A DNA stretch of 5,062 nt from Candidatus Pelagibacter sp. (lineage in GTDB: Bacteria; Pseudomonadota; Alphaproteobacteria; Pelagibacterales; Pelagibacteraceae), in the NCBI GenBank assembly GCA_002704185.1, contig PAFP01000052.1, forward strand, positions 3,107 through 8,168, written 5' to 3'. Of the stretch, positions 1 through 5,062 are shown in pieces. The notes under the pieces were generated by a model that saw nothing but the letters and a program-made list of their open reading frames with translations, was not told where the DNA came from and ran no database searches. Numbering within the stretch: the first letter of the stretch is position 1; every line of letters starts with the position of its first letter. The position numbers were made by a program, and so were the translations under genes.

Positions 1-161
1 GTAGCTAATGATGTTGCACCAGTTGAATCAAATGTTGTTACACTTGTATCACCAGTTACATCTAATGTTGAATGTAAAGTAGTTGCACCAGATACATCTA
101 ATGTAGAATCAGCTGCTGTAGATCCTGAAATATCAGTTACAGCTAATGTAGTTGCTCCACT
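1..161 (-). repeat. 69-nt (23-residue) in-frame repeats within the surface-protein gene
   Basis: Two complete 69-nt units (161-93 and 92-24) and the start of a third (23 to the edge) encode 23-residue units opening with SGATTL, SGATTL and TGATSL. At DNA level the plus-strand core gttgcaccag occurs at 13-22 and 82-91, and as gttgctccac at 151-160, exactly 69 nt apart each time. A shorter 36-nt (12-residue) sub-repeat is superimposed: acatctaatgt at about 57-67 and 93-103 encodes TLDVTG and TLDVSG, and a further related copy sits at about 270-280. Unit sequences have diverged, so this is an old, coding-driven repeat rather than a recent identical duplication. Confidence 0.7.
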
Positions 162-353
162 TGCAGATAAAGTAGTAAATGCACCAGAACTTGTACTATT
201 AGAACCAATTGTAGCACCATCAATACTTCCTCCATTAATATCTACGGTTGCTAAAGTAGAAGTACCAGTAACATCTAATGATCCAGCAAAAGCTGATGAT
301 GATACAAGAGCAGTACCTAATGCAGTCAATCCTATTTTTTTAAGATTGTTCAT
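1..353 (-). CDS. Exported Ser/Thr/Gly-rich repeat protein, fibre-like (N-terminal part, cut by left edge)
   Basis: The reading frame is open from an ATG at 353 to the window edge (117 complete codons), so the C-terminus is missing. Residues 1-23 form a typical Sec signal peptide: basic start MNNLKKIG, a hydrophobic stretch TALGTALV, and an SAFA cleavage site followed by GSLDV. The mature part seen (residues 24-117) is about 41% Ser+Thr, has nine Asp, and contains no Lys, Arg, Glu, Gln, Cys, Met, Pro, Trp or Tyr. Residues 41-66 run GGSIDGATIG...GAFTTLSASG, a pattern I recognise from phage tail-fibre and bacterial surface repeat proteins. From residue 65 a 23-residue repeat begins with [S/T]GAT[T/S]L. 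The start is supported by an AAAGGAGT ribosome-binding site. It is divergent from the lipoprotein-leuS cluster. Secretion to the envelope or surface is well supported; an elongated beta-rich fibre, adhesin or surface-layer role is inference, and the anchor or barrel domain would lie outside the window. Confidence 0.85.
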   Translation of the reverse strand, partial: MNNLKKIGLTALGTALVSSSAFAGSLDVTGTSTLATVDINGGSIDGATIGSNSTSSGAFTTLSASGATTLAVTDISGSTAADSTLDVSGATTLHSTLDVTGDTSVTTFDSTGATSLA

Positions 354-360
354 ATTAATT

Positions 361-368
361 ACTCCTTT
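361..368 (-). promoter_or_regulatory. Strong Shine-Dalgarno for the surface-protein gene
   Basis: On the minus strand the sequence AAAGGAGT lies 8-9 nt before the ATG at 353, an almost ideal spacing and anti-SD match. It decides this start codon. It is the only clear Shine-Dalgarno in the window; the four plus-strand genes have none. It sits between two ATTAAT hexamers (354-359 and 369-374) that are complementary to each other and could form a weak all-AU stem with the Shine-Dalgarno in the loop. Confidence 0.8.
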
Positions 369-376
369 ATTAATTG

Positions 377-392
377 TTAATATTAATATTAA
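377..392. repeat. Perfect 16-nt AT palindrome in the leader of the surface-protein gene
   Basis: The sequence ttaatattaatattaa is identical to its own reverse complement. It lies between the candidate -10 and the Shine-Dalgarno of the minus-strand gene, so it would be in the 5' leader. It could be a protein-binding site (operator-like) or a weak RNA stem. In a genome this AT-rich, short A/T palindromes also arise by chance, so function is unproven. Confidence 0.45.
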
Positions 393-409
393 ACAAAAGC
401 CTTTTATCA

Positions 410-415
410 GTTATA
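410..415 (-). promoter_or_regulatory. Candidate -10 element for the surface-protein gene
   Basis: Read on the minus strand this is TATAAC, five of six matches to TATAAT, which would give a leader of roughly 50 nt before the ATG at 353. No convincing -35 hexamer is present 16-18 nt upstream (only A/T-rich sequence), so either recognition is weak, an activator helps, or the true promoter is elsewhere in this AT-rich stretch. A small palindrome, aaaag-c-ctttt (395-405), lies across the predicted start of transcription. Confidence 0.3.
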
Positions 416-450
416 GTGTCTTTAAATCTTGAATTTTTATTGATTTATGT

Positions 451-464
451 GTTATTTTAATAAC
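451..464. repeat. Inverted repeat gttatt-tt-aataac in the divergent intergenic region
   Basis: Six-base arms with a two-base centre form a dyad in the middle of the 194-nt region between the two divergent genes. The centre is too small for an RNA hairpin of full stem length, so a dimeric DNA-binding protein site is the more natural reading if it functions at all. It lies about 36 nt upstream of the candidate minus-strand -10 and about 90 nt upstream of the DUF3576 gene. Chance occurrence is possible. Confidence 0.3.
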
Positions 465-491
465 TGTTGCATTTTTGCATCATTTTAGGAA

Positions 492-519
492 TTCTCAGTA
501 AAAATTGACTATTTATGAT
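492..519 (+). promoter_or_regulatory. Candidate sigma70-type promoter for the lipoprotein-leuS-lptE-holA cluster
   Basis: TTCTCA at 492-497 (four of six matches to TTGACA) and TATGAT at 514-519 (five of six matches to TATAAT) are separated by 16 nt. Transcription would begin near 526, giving a leader of about 20 nt before the ATG at 548. A second possible -35, TTGACT at 505-510, is a better hexamer but lacks a good -10 at proper spacing. No other promoter-like gap exists before the later genes, so this region probably drives the whole cluster. Confidence 0.3.
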
Positions 520-547
520 TAATAATAAATAAAACATAAAAAAAAAA

Positions 548-1096
548 ATGAACAAAAATCTCAAAAAAATTCTTATTTTAAGCTCATTATTCGCATTTCT
601 AAATGCGTGTGGAACAGGTGTAGACGCTAGGCAATTTCCCCCAGATGCAGAGTCTCGGGTAAAAAAAAATATTGAGGAAGGACGAGGGTTTAGGCTTTTT
701 GATGATAATAAAAAAGGTGGTTCTGGAAATTTTGATTTTGCAAGTTCAAACAGTCTTTGGAGAGCTTCTTTAGATACCATTGATTTTATGCCATTGGCGT
801 CCGCAAATTATAGTGGTGGAATAATAATAACAGATTGGTACTCTAGTAACACAGATACCTCAGAAGCAATTAAAATATCAATAAGGTTTCTTACTAATGA
901 AATAGTATCTAACGCACTAGATATAAAAGTATTTTACAAAAAATGTGGGTCTGGTGAAAGTTGCAAAATAATTGAGAAATCAGAGAATATAAAAAAAGAA
1001 TTAGCAAAAAAAATATTAACTAAAGCTGCTGTATACGAAAAAGAAGCTAAAGTTAAAAATTTTAAGCCTTATAAAGGTAAAGCAACTACCAACTAA
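548..1096 (+). CDS. DUF3576 family lipoprotein
   Basis: This 182-residue protein begins with a lipoprotein signal peptide: a Lys-rich start, a hydrophobic stretch ILILSSLFAFL and a lipobox L18-N19-A20-C21. Cleavage before C21 and lipidation are expected, and Gly at +2 favours transport to the outer membrane. Residues 70-98 (LWRASLDTIDFMPLASA followed by GGIIITDWY) are the signature I recognise for DUF3576, an alphaproteobacterial family of unknown function often found directly upstream of leuS. C133 and C139 (KKCGSGESC) could form a disulfide in the periplasm. The N-terminal part after the lipobox is polar and probably a linker; residues 142-172 are Lys/Glu-rich and probably helical. The start ATG follows an A-tract with no Shine-Dalgarno. 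It precedes leuS by 15 nt and is likely co-transcribed with it. The biochemical role is unknown; nearness to lptE hints at an envelope role, which is inference only. Confidence 0.9.
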   Translation: MNKNLKKILILSSLFAFLNACGTGVDARQFPPDAESRVKKNIEEGRGFRLFDDNKKGGSGNFDFASSNSLWRASLDTIDFMPLASANYSGGIIITDWYSSNTDTSEAIKISIRFLTNEIVSNALDIKVFYKKCGSGESCKIIEKSENIKKELAKKILTKAAVYEKEAKVKNFKPYKGKATTN

Positions 1097-1111
1097 ATAA
1101 TAAAATTATTA

Positions 1112-3655
1112 GTGGAACAAAATAATCGATATAATTTTAAGATTGTAGAAGATAAGTGGCAAAATTTTTGGGAGATAAATAAATCTTTCAAGACCTCACT
1201 AGATAAACAAAAAAAGAAATTTTACTGTCTTGAAATGTTTCCTTACCCATCTGGCAAAATTCACATGGGTCATGTTAGGAATTACACAATTGGAGATGTT
1301 CTCTCAAGATATAAATCACTTCAGGGTTATAACGTCTTACATCCGATGGGATGGGATTCATTTGGTTTACCAGCAGAAAACGCTGCTAAGCAAAATAATT
1401 TAAATCCAAAAGATTGGACTGAAAAAAATATATCAATCATGAAATCTCAGTTAAAAAGGCTAGGTCTCTCAATAGATTGGGATAGGGAAATTTCAACATG
1501 CAGTGAAGATTATTACAAACACCAGCAAATGTTTTTTTTAGAGATGTACAAAAAAGGTTTAGTATACAGAAAAGAAAATTTTGTAAATTGGGACCCTGTA
1601 GATGAAACTGTTTTAGCAAATGAACAAGTTATTGACGGTAAAGGCTGGAGATCAGGAGCTATTGTACAAAGAAAAAAGCTAAGTCAATGGTTTTTTAATA
1701 TTTCAAAATTTTCAGAAGATTTATTAGCTGATCTTGATGAACTCAAAAATTGGCCTAACAAAGTAAAAATTATGCAGCGAAATTGGATTGGAAAATCATT
1801 TGGCTGTGAATTAAATTTTAAAATGGAAGGTAATTTACCAATTAAAAATATAAAGTGTTTTACAACAAGGCCTGATACATTATTTGGATTTTCTTTTTTA
1901 GCTATTTCGCCAGACCATCCAATATCTAAATATTATGAAAATGATCCTGAATTTATAAAGTTTAAAGAAGAATGTTCTAAGACTGGTACTACAGAGGAGT
2001 CTTTAGCCCTAGCTGAAAAGATAGGTTTTAAAACCAATATAAAGGCAATAAATCCTTTCAATGAGAATGAAAAAGTCCCAGTTTACTTCGCAAATTTTGT
2101 GCTAATGGACTATGGCTTTGGTGCAGTTTTTGGTTGTCCTGGACATGATCAAAGAGATTTTGATTTCGCTAAAAAATACAATCTCTCCATAAAAACAGTT
2201 GTTAGGCCAAAAAATGATGAAAATTTTGTGGTTACAAATGAGGCATTTGCAGATGAAGGTGTGATCATTAATTCGGAATTTTTAGATGGATTAATAGCAC
2301 CAGATCAATCTGTATTAGAAGCAATAAAAATTTTAGAAGAAAAAAAAATTGGAAAAAGAAAGATTAATTTTAGGTTGAAAGATTGGGGTGTTTCTAGGCA
2401 AAGATACTGGGGATGCCCTATACCTATCGCATATGACGCCAAAGGTAATATAAAACCAATACCAAAAGATCATCTACCTGTTAAGCTTCCAACAAAAATA
2501 AATCTAAAATGTAAGGGCAATCCACTAGATGCTGACGAAGACTGGAAAAATGTTGAAATAGATGGAAAATCTTATTTAAGAGAAACTGATACTTTAGATA
2601 CATTTGTTGACTCTTCTTGGTATTTTTTAAGATTTTGCTCTCCTAAACATGAAGATTATGGTTTTGATTTGGATGAAATAAATTATTGGATGCCTGTTGA
2701 TCAATACATTGGAGGAGTTGAGCATGCCATCCTTCATTTATTGTATTCACGATTTTTCATGAGATCTATTGCATTTAATAATGATAAATTTAAATTTAAA
2801 GAACCATTTGAAGGACTTTTTACTCAAGGAATGGTTTGTCATGAAACTTATAAAGATGAAAACAATAATTGGCTAAGTCCTGATGAGGTAGAATCAGATA
2901 ATAAGAATTTTTTCATTAAAAGTAATTCATCATCAAAAGTAACAGTAGGACCGCCCGAATCAATGTCAAAATCAAAAAGGAATGTCATTGATCCGGAGAG
3001 TATAATTCACAGTTACGGAGCTGATGCAGTAAGATTCTTTATATTATCAGATAGTCCCCCAGAAAAAGATGTGCAATGGTCAGACCAAGGGATGTTATCC
3101 GCATATAAATTTGTTCAAAAATTTTGGGTATTACATCAAAAAATTAAAAATTGCATAAATAAAAAAAAAATTGGAAAAGAAGATATTATTTTAAAAAAGT
3201 TTACTAATCAGTTGATAAACAAAATAACTCAAAATTTAAATAACTTTAGTTACAATGTTATAGTCGCGAACATGCATGAAACATATAATTTTCTGTCAAA
3301 ACACATTGATAAAGATTTGAATTCTGATGATTTTGATCAATGTTACGAAAAAATTTTGATTATATTTTTTCCAGTCTTACTGCATCTAATCAGCGAATGT
3401 TTAGAAGATATGAATTACGATAATAAAAATTTATGGCCAAAAGTAGAAAAAAAATACCTAGAGGACTCTAAAATTGACTATGTAATTCAAATAAACGGAA
3501 AGAAAAGATTGTTAATTAATGCTGAAAGAGACCTTAAAGAAGAATTGTTATTTGAACTTGTTAAAAAAGATAAACTAATAGATAAATATTTAAAAGATTT
3601 ATCTGTAAAAAAAATAATATTTATTAAAAATAGATTAATGAACATATTAATATGA
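1112..3655 (+). CDS. leuS: Leucyl-tRNA synthetase (class Ia)
   Basis: It charges tRNA-Leu with leucine in the cytoplasm, using ATP. The 847-residue length is normal for bacterial LeuRS and the protein is complete. Visible in order: HIGH motif as HMGH (51-54), [10 protein letters not shown] (81-90), WIGKSFG (225-231), the CP1 editing domain with TTRPDT (251-256) and GHDQRD (344-349), [11 protein letters not shown] (424-434), [15 protein letters not shown] (491-505), [20 protein letters not shown] (530-549), the KMSKS loop as SMSKS (617-621), a helical anticodon-binding domain (about 660-780), and the small C-terminal tRNA-binding domain with IQINGKKR (792-799). The start is GTG: the frame has a stop at 1094-1096, no other start codon lies between, and the next Met (M42) is inside the catalytic core. 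No Shine-Dalgarno is visible. The Cys pairs of both usual zinc sites are absent, and the first Lys of KMSKS is Ser; the catalytic second Lys (K620) remains. Its last bases overlap lptE (ATGA). Confidence 0.98.
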   Translation: MEQNNRYNFKIVEDKWQNFWEINKSFKTSLDKQKKKFYCLEMFPYPSGKIHMGHVRNYTIGDVLSRYKSLQGYNVLHPMGWDSFGLPAENAAKQNNLNPKDWTEKNISIMKSQLKRLGLSIDWDREISTCSEDYYKHQQMFFLEMYKKGLVYRKENFVNWDPVDETVLANEQVIDGKGWRSGAIVQRKKLSQWFFNISKFSEDLLADLDELKNWPNKVKIMQRNWIGKSFGCELNFKMEGNLPIKNIKCFTTRPDTLFGFSFLAISPDHPISKYYENDPEFIKFKEECSKTGTTEESLALAEKIGFKTNIKAINPFNENEKVPVYFANFVLMDYGFGAVFGCPGHDQRDFDFAKKYNLSIKTVVRPKNDENFVVTNEAFADEGVIINSEFLDGLIAPDQSVLEAIKILEEKKIGKRKINFRLKDWGVSRQRYWGCPIPIAYDAKGNIKPIPKDHLPVKLPTKINLKCKGNPLDADEDWKNVEIDGKSYLRETDTLDTFVDSSWYFLRFCSPKHEDYGFDLDEINYWMPVDQYIGGVEHAILHLLYSRFFMRSIAFNNDKFKFKEPFEGLFTQGMVCHETYKDENNNWLSPDEVESDNKNFFIKSNSSSKVTVGPPESMSKSKRNVIDPESIIHSYGADAVRFFILSDSPPEKDVQWSDQGMLSAYKFVQKFWVLHQKIKNCINKKKIGKEDIILKKFTNQLINKITQNLNNFSYNVIVANMHETYNFLSKHIDKDLNSDDFDQCYEKILIIFFPVLLHLISECLEDMNYDNKNLWPKVEKKYLEDSKIDYVIQINGKKRLLINAERDLKEELLFELVKKDKLIDKYLKDLSVKKIIFIKNRLMNILI

Positions 3656-4134
3656 TAAAAAAAAATATATATATTATCTCTATCTTTTTACTGATATTTT
3701 TAAACGGTTGTGGATATAAGCCTTTATTGAAAAAATCCAGTTATGACTTTTCATTTGTAGTAATAGATAAATCTGGGAATGAAAAAATAAACTCAATAAT
3801 TGAAAAAAAGCTTAATACGATCAATGGTAATAAGAGATCTTTCAAAGTTATTTTAATTTCAAAAGAAAGTAAAAATGTTATTTCAAAGGATTCTAAAGGG
3901 GACCCAACAATTTTAGAGGCAGTTATAAATTTAAATTATAAACTATATGAAAATAGTAAAATTCTTGTAAATAGGACTTTAACTCAGAGGAGCACATATA
4001 ACAATATTTCAGATAAGTTTGAGTTGAGAAAATCTGAGGAAATTTTAACTGATAATCTAGTAGATGATTTGGTTTCAGATATAATTAATTCTACATCAAA
4101 CTTTATTCTAAACCCAATGATAAATGATAATTAA
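3652..4134 (+). CDS. lptE: LPS-assembly lipoprotein LptE
   Basis: LptE plugs and helps fold the outer-membrane LptD barrel, which delivers lipopolysaccharide to the cell surface. The 160-residue product has a lipoprotein signal peptide (MIKKN, hydrophobic [12 protein letters not shown]) and a lipobox L17-N18-G19-C20, followed by GYKPL, the typical start of mature LptE (GCGYKPL). The middle contains [17 protein letters not shown] (about 103-119) and [10 protein letters not shown] (about 128-137), matching the beta-strand region and the Tyr-Asn segment seen in alphaproteobacterial LptE. The C-terminal part is an Asp/Leu-rich helix ([15 protein letters not shown]). Overall sequence conservation in this family is low, so the call rests on the lipobox context, length and the leuS-lptE-holA order. 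The ATG overlaps the leuS stop as ATGA, which suggests translational coupling; no Shine-Dalgarno is present. It overlaps holA by 11 nt. Confidence 0.88.
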   Translation: MIKKNIYIISIFLLIFLNGCGYKPLLKKSSYDFSFVVIDKSGNEKINSIIEKKLNTINGNKRSFKVILISKESKNVISKDSKGDPTILEAVINLNYKLYENSKILVNRTLTQRSTYNNISDKFELRKSEEILTDNLVDDLVSDIINSTSNFILNPMINDN

Positions 4135-5062
4135 ATCATTTGACATTACAAAAGCTAAATTTTCAAATTTCAAATCCATTCTTCTTTACGGAGTAAACAA
4201 AGGTTACAAGGAAGAGGTAATTAAGTCTTACATACTCGAAGGTTTTCAAGGAGAAATATCTCGCTATGAAGAAAATGAAGTTTTAGATCATGAACACAAA
4301 ATAATTGAAAGTTTAATGAATGGTTCACTATTTGAAGATAAAAAAATTATAATTATTTCAAGATCATCTAATAAAATATGTGATTTTATTGAAAAGTATT
4401 TAGAGAAAGGTATATCTGGTATTCAGATAGTTTTAAATGCTGAAAATTTAGATAAAAAATCAAAGTTGAGATCTCTCTTCGAGAAGAATAAAAAACTTGC
4501 CTGTATCCCATTTTATGAAGACAACAGTCAAAGTCTCAATAATTTAGCAATTAAATTTATAAAGGAAAAAAATATAAAAATTTCACAAGAGGCTTTAAAT
4601 TTAATAATCGAGAGATCGCGTGGGGATAGAAGCAATTTAAATAATGAGCTTCAAAAGTTAGAAGCTCTGTCTTTAACAAGAAAAAAAATCACACAGGAAG
4701 ATATATATAATTTAACCAATCTTGCAGAAGATTATGGAATATTTGAACTCGTAGACAATTATTTAGCAAAAAATAAGGTAAAGGTTTCAAAAATTCTAAA
4801 TGAAAATAATTTTGTAAATGATGATAGTATTTTGATACTTAGGACCTTGCTAAATAGGTCAAAAAGGCTTTTAAAATTAAAGAATTTTCAAAAAGAAAAA
4901 AATAATATTGATGAAGTAGTTTCATCTTATAAACCTCTAATATTTTGGAAAGAGAAAGATTTGGTAAAACAACAAATTAACAATTGGTCTGAAAAGGAAA
5001 TTAGAGAAAAAATTTATCAAATATCGAATTTAGAAATTTTGATCAAAAAAAATACTTCTTCT
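4124..5062 (+). CDS. holA: DNA polymerase III delta subunit (clamp loader), 3' end cut by window
   Basis: Delta is the clamp-loader subunit that opens the beta sliding clamp so it can be placed on DNA. The frame is open for 313 codons to the right edge; members of the family have about 340 residues, so roughly 30 residues are probably missing. Visible features: the N-terminal ILLYGVNKGYKEEVI (19-33), matching the family's YG-x-x-x-G segment of the AAA+-like domain; RGDRSNLNNELQKLEAL (166-182), the conserved GDR...EL.KL motif; and PLIFWKEKD (271-279), equivalent to the alphaproteobacterial PPIFWK segment in the collar domain. As usual for delta, no Walker A motif is seen in this non-hydrolysing subunit. 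The ATG at 4124-4126 lies inside the end of lptE (11-nt overlap) and no Shine-Dalgarno is visible, so translation is probably coupled to lptE. In many alphaproteobacteria holA lies beside parB; that gene could follow beyond the edge (inference). Confidence 0.93.
   Translation, partial: MIIKSFDITKAKFSNFKSILLYGVNKGYKEEVIKSYILEGFQGEISRYEENEVLDHEHKIIESLMNGSLFEDKKIIIISRSSNKICDFIEKYLEKGISGIQIVLNAENLDKKSKLRSLFEKNKKLACIPFYEDNSQSLNNLAIKFIKEKNIKISQEALNLIIERSRGDRSNLNNELQKLEALSLTRKKITQEDIYNLTNLAEDYGIFELVDNYLAKNKVKVSKILNENNFVNDDSILILRTLLNRSKRLLKLKNFQKEKNNIDEVVSSYKPLIFWKEKDLVKQQINNWSEKEIREKIYQISNLEILIKKNTSS

Noticed and set aside
468..479. tgca-tttt-tgca inverted repeat in the intergenic region
   Set aside because: Four-base arms are too short to support a hairpin or operator claim, and no T-tract follows in a place where a terminator would make sense.
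505..531. TTGACT -35 with a TAAATA -10 for the plus-strand cluster
   Set aside because: The -35 is good but the paired -10 matches only three of six bases at 15-nt spacing; TTCTCA/TATGAT fits better.
538..548. A11 tract running into the ATG of the DUF3576 gene, and other A9-A10 tracts at 661-669, 2340-2348, 3161-3170 and 3657-3665
   Set aside because: These could cause polymerase slippage, but Lys codons in an AT-rich genome explain them and all frames stay open without any shift.
457..780. 107-codon minus-strand open frame overlapping the start of the DUF3576 gene
   Set aside because: It lies opposite the recognised lipoprotein gene, has no Shine-Dalgarno or recognisable domain, and its Phe/Leu-rich tail is simply the reverse of A-rich sequence.
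1094..1114. Possible fusion of the lipoprotein and LeuRS by stop-codon readthrough (same frame, five codons between)
   Set aside because: The stop is TAA with no readthrough context, and a LeuRS fused to an exported lipoprotein would be misplaced; shared frame is a one-in-three coincidence.
1437..1619. 60-codon minus-strand open frame inside leuS
   Set aside because: It is antisense to a strongly conserved part of leuS and shows no family features; it is a shadow of that gene.
1..5062. Mobile element, defence system, CRISPR array or RNA gene
   Set aside because: I saw no transposase, integrase, regular spacer array, tRNA cloverleaf or rRNA-like sequence; apart from the left-edge repeat protein the content is core genome.

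Overview
The window looks like a chromosomal segment of a small-genome, AT-rich marine alphaproteobacterium, most likely SAR11 (Pelagibacterales). The reasons are the base composition (about 70% A+T by eye), the very tight gene packing, Lys/Asn/Ile-rich proteins, and the gene order DUF3576 lipoprotein - leuS - lptE - holA, which is an alphaproteobacterial arrangement. The group assignment is an inference from these traits, not from a database match.

Layout. Bases 1-353 (minus strand) hold the first 117 codons of an exported, Ser/Thr/Gly-rich repeat protein that runs off the left edge. It has a clear signal peptide, a motif also common in phage tail-fibre-like proteins, and a 23-residue (69-nt) repeat. 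Bases 354-547 are a divergent intergenic region. It carries a strong Shine-Dalgarno for the minus-strand gene, several short AT-rich palindromes, and only weak sigma70-like candidates in either direction. From 548 to the right edge, four plus-strand genes are packed like an operon: a DUF3576 lipoprotein (548-1096), leucyl-tRNA synthetase leuS (1112-3655, GTG start), the LPS-assembly lipoprotein lptE (3652-4134, ATGA overlap with leuS), and holA, the DNA polymerase III delta subunit (4124-5062, 11-nt overlap with lptE, cut by the right edge).

How the genes work together. The plus-strand cluster mixes core information processing (Leu-tRNA charging, clamp loading at the replication fork) with outer-membrane biogenesis (LptE, and a lipoprotein of unknown function). 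These jobs are not one pathway; the likely link is growth-coupled co-expression. None of the four genes has a visible Shine-Dalgarno, and the three rightmost appear translationally coupled or nearly so. The divergent surface protein is a separate unit with a textbook ribosome-binding site, so it may be strongly expressed.

No mobile element, CRISPR array, tRNA/rRNA gene, defence system or terminator was seen. The points that most deserve a second look are the left-edge fibre-like protein (repeats, extreme composition), the apparent loss of every zinc-ligand cysteine pair in LeuRS together with an SMSKS version of KMSKS, and the pairing of two outer-membrane-type lipoproteins around leuS.
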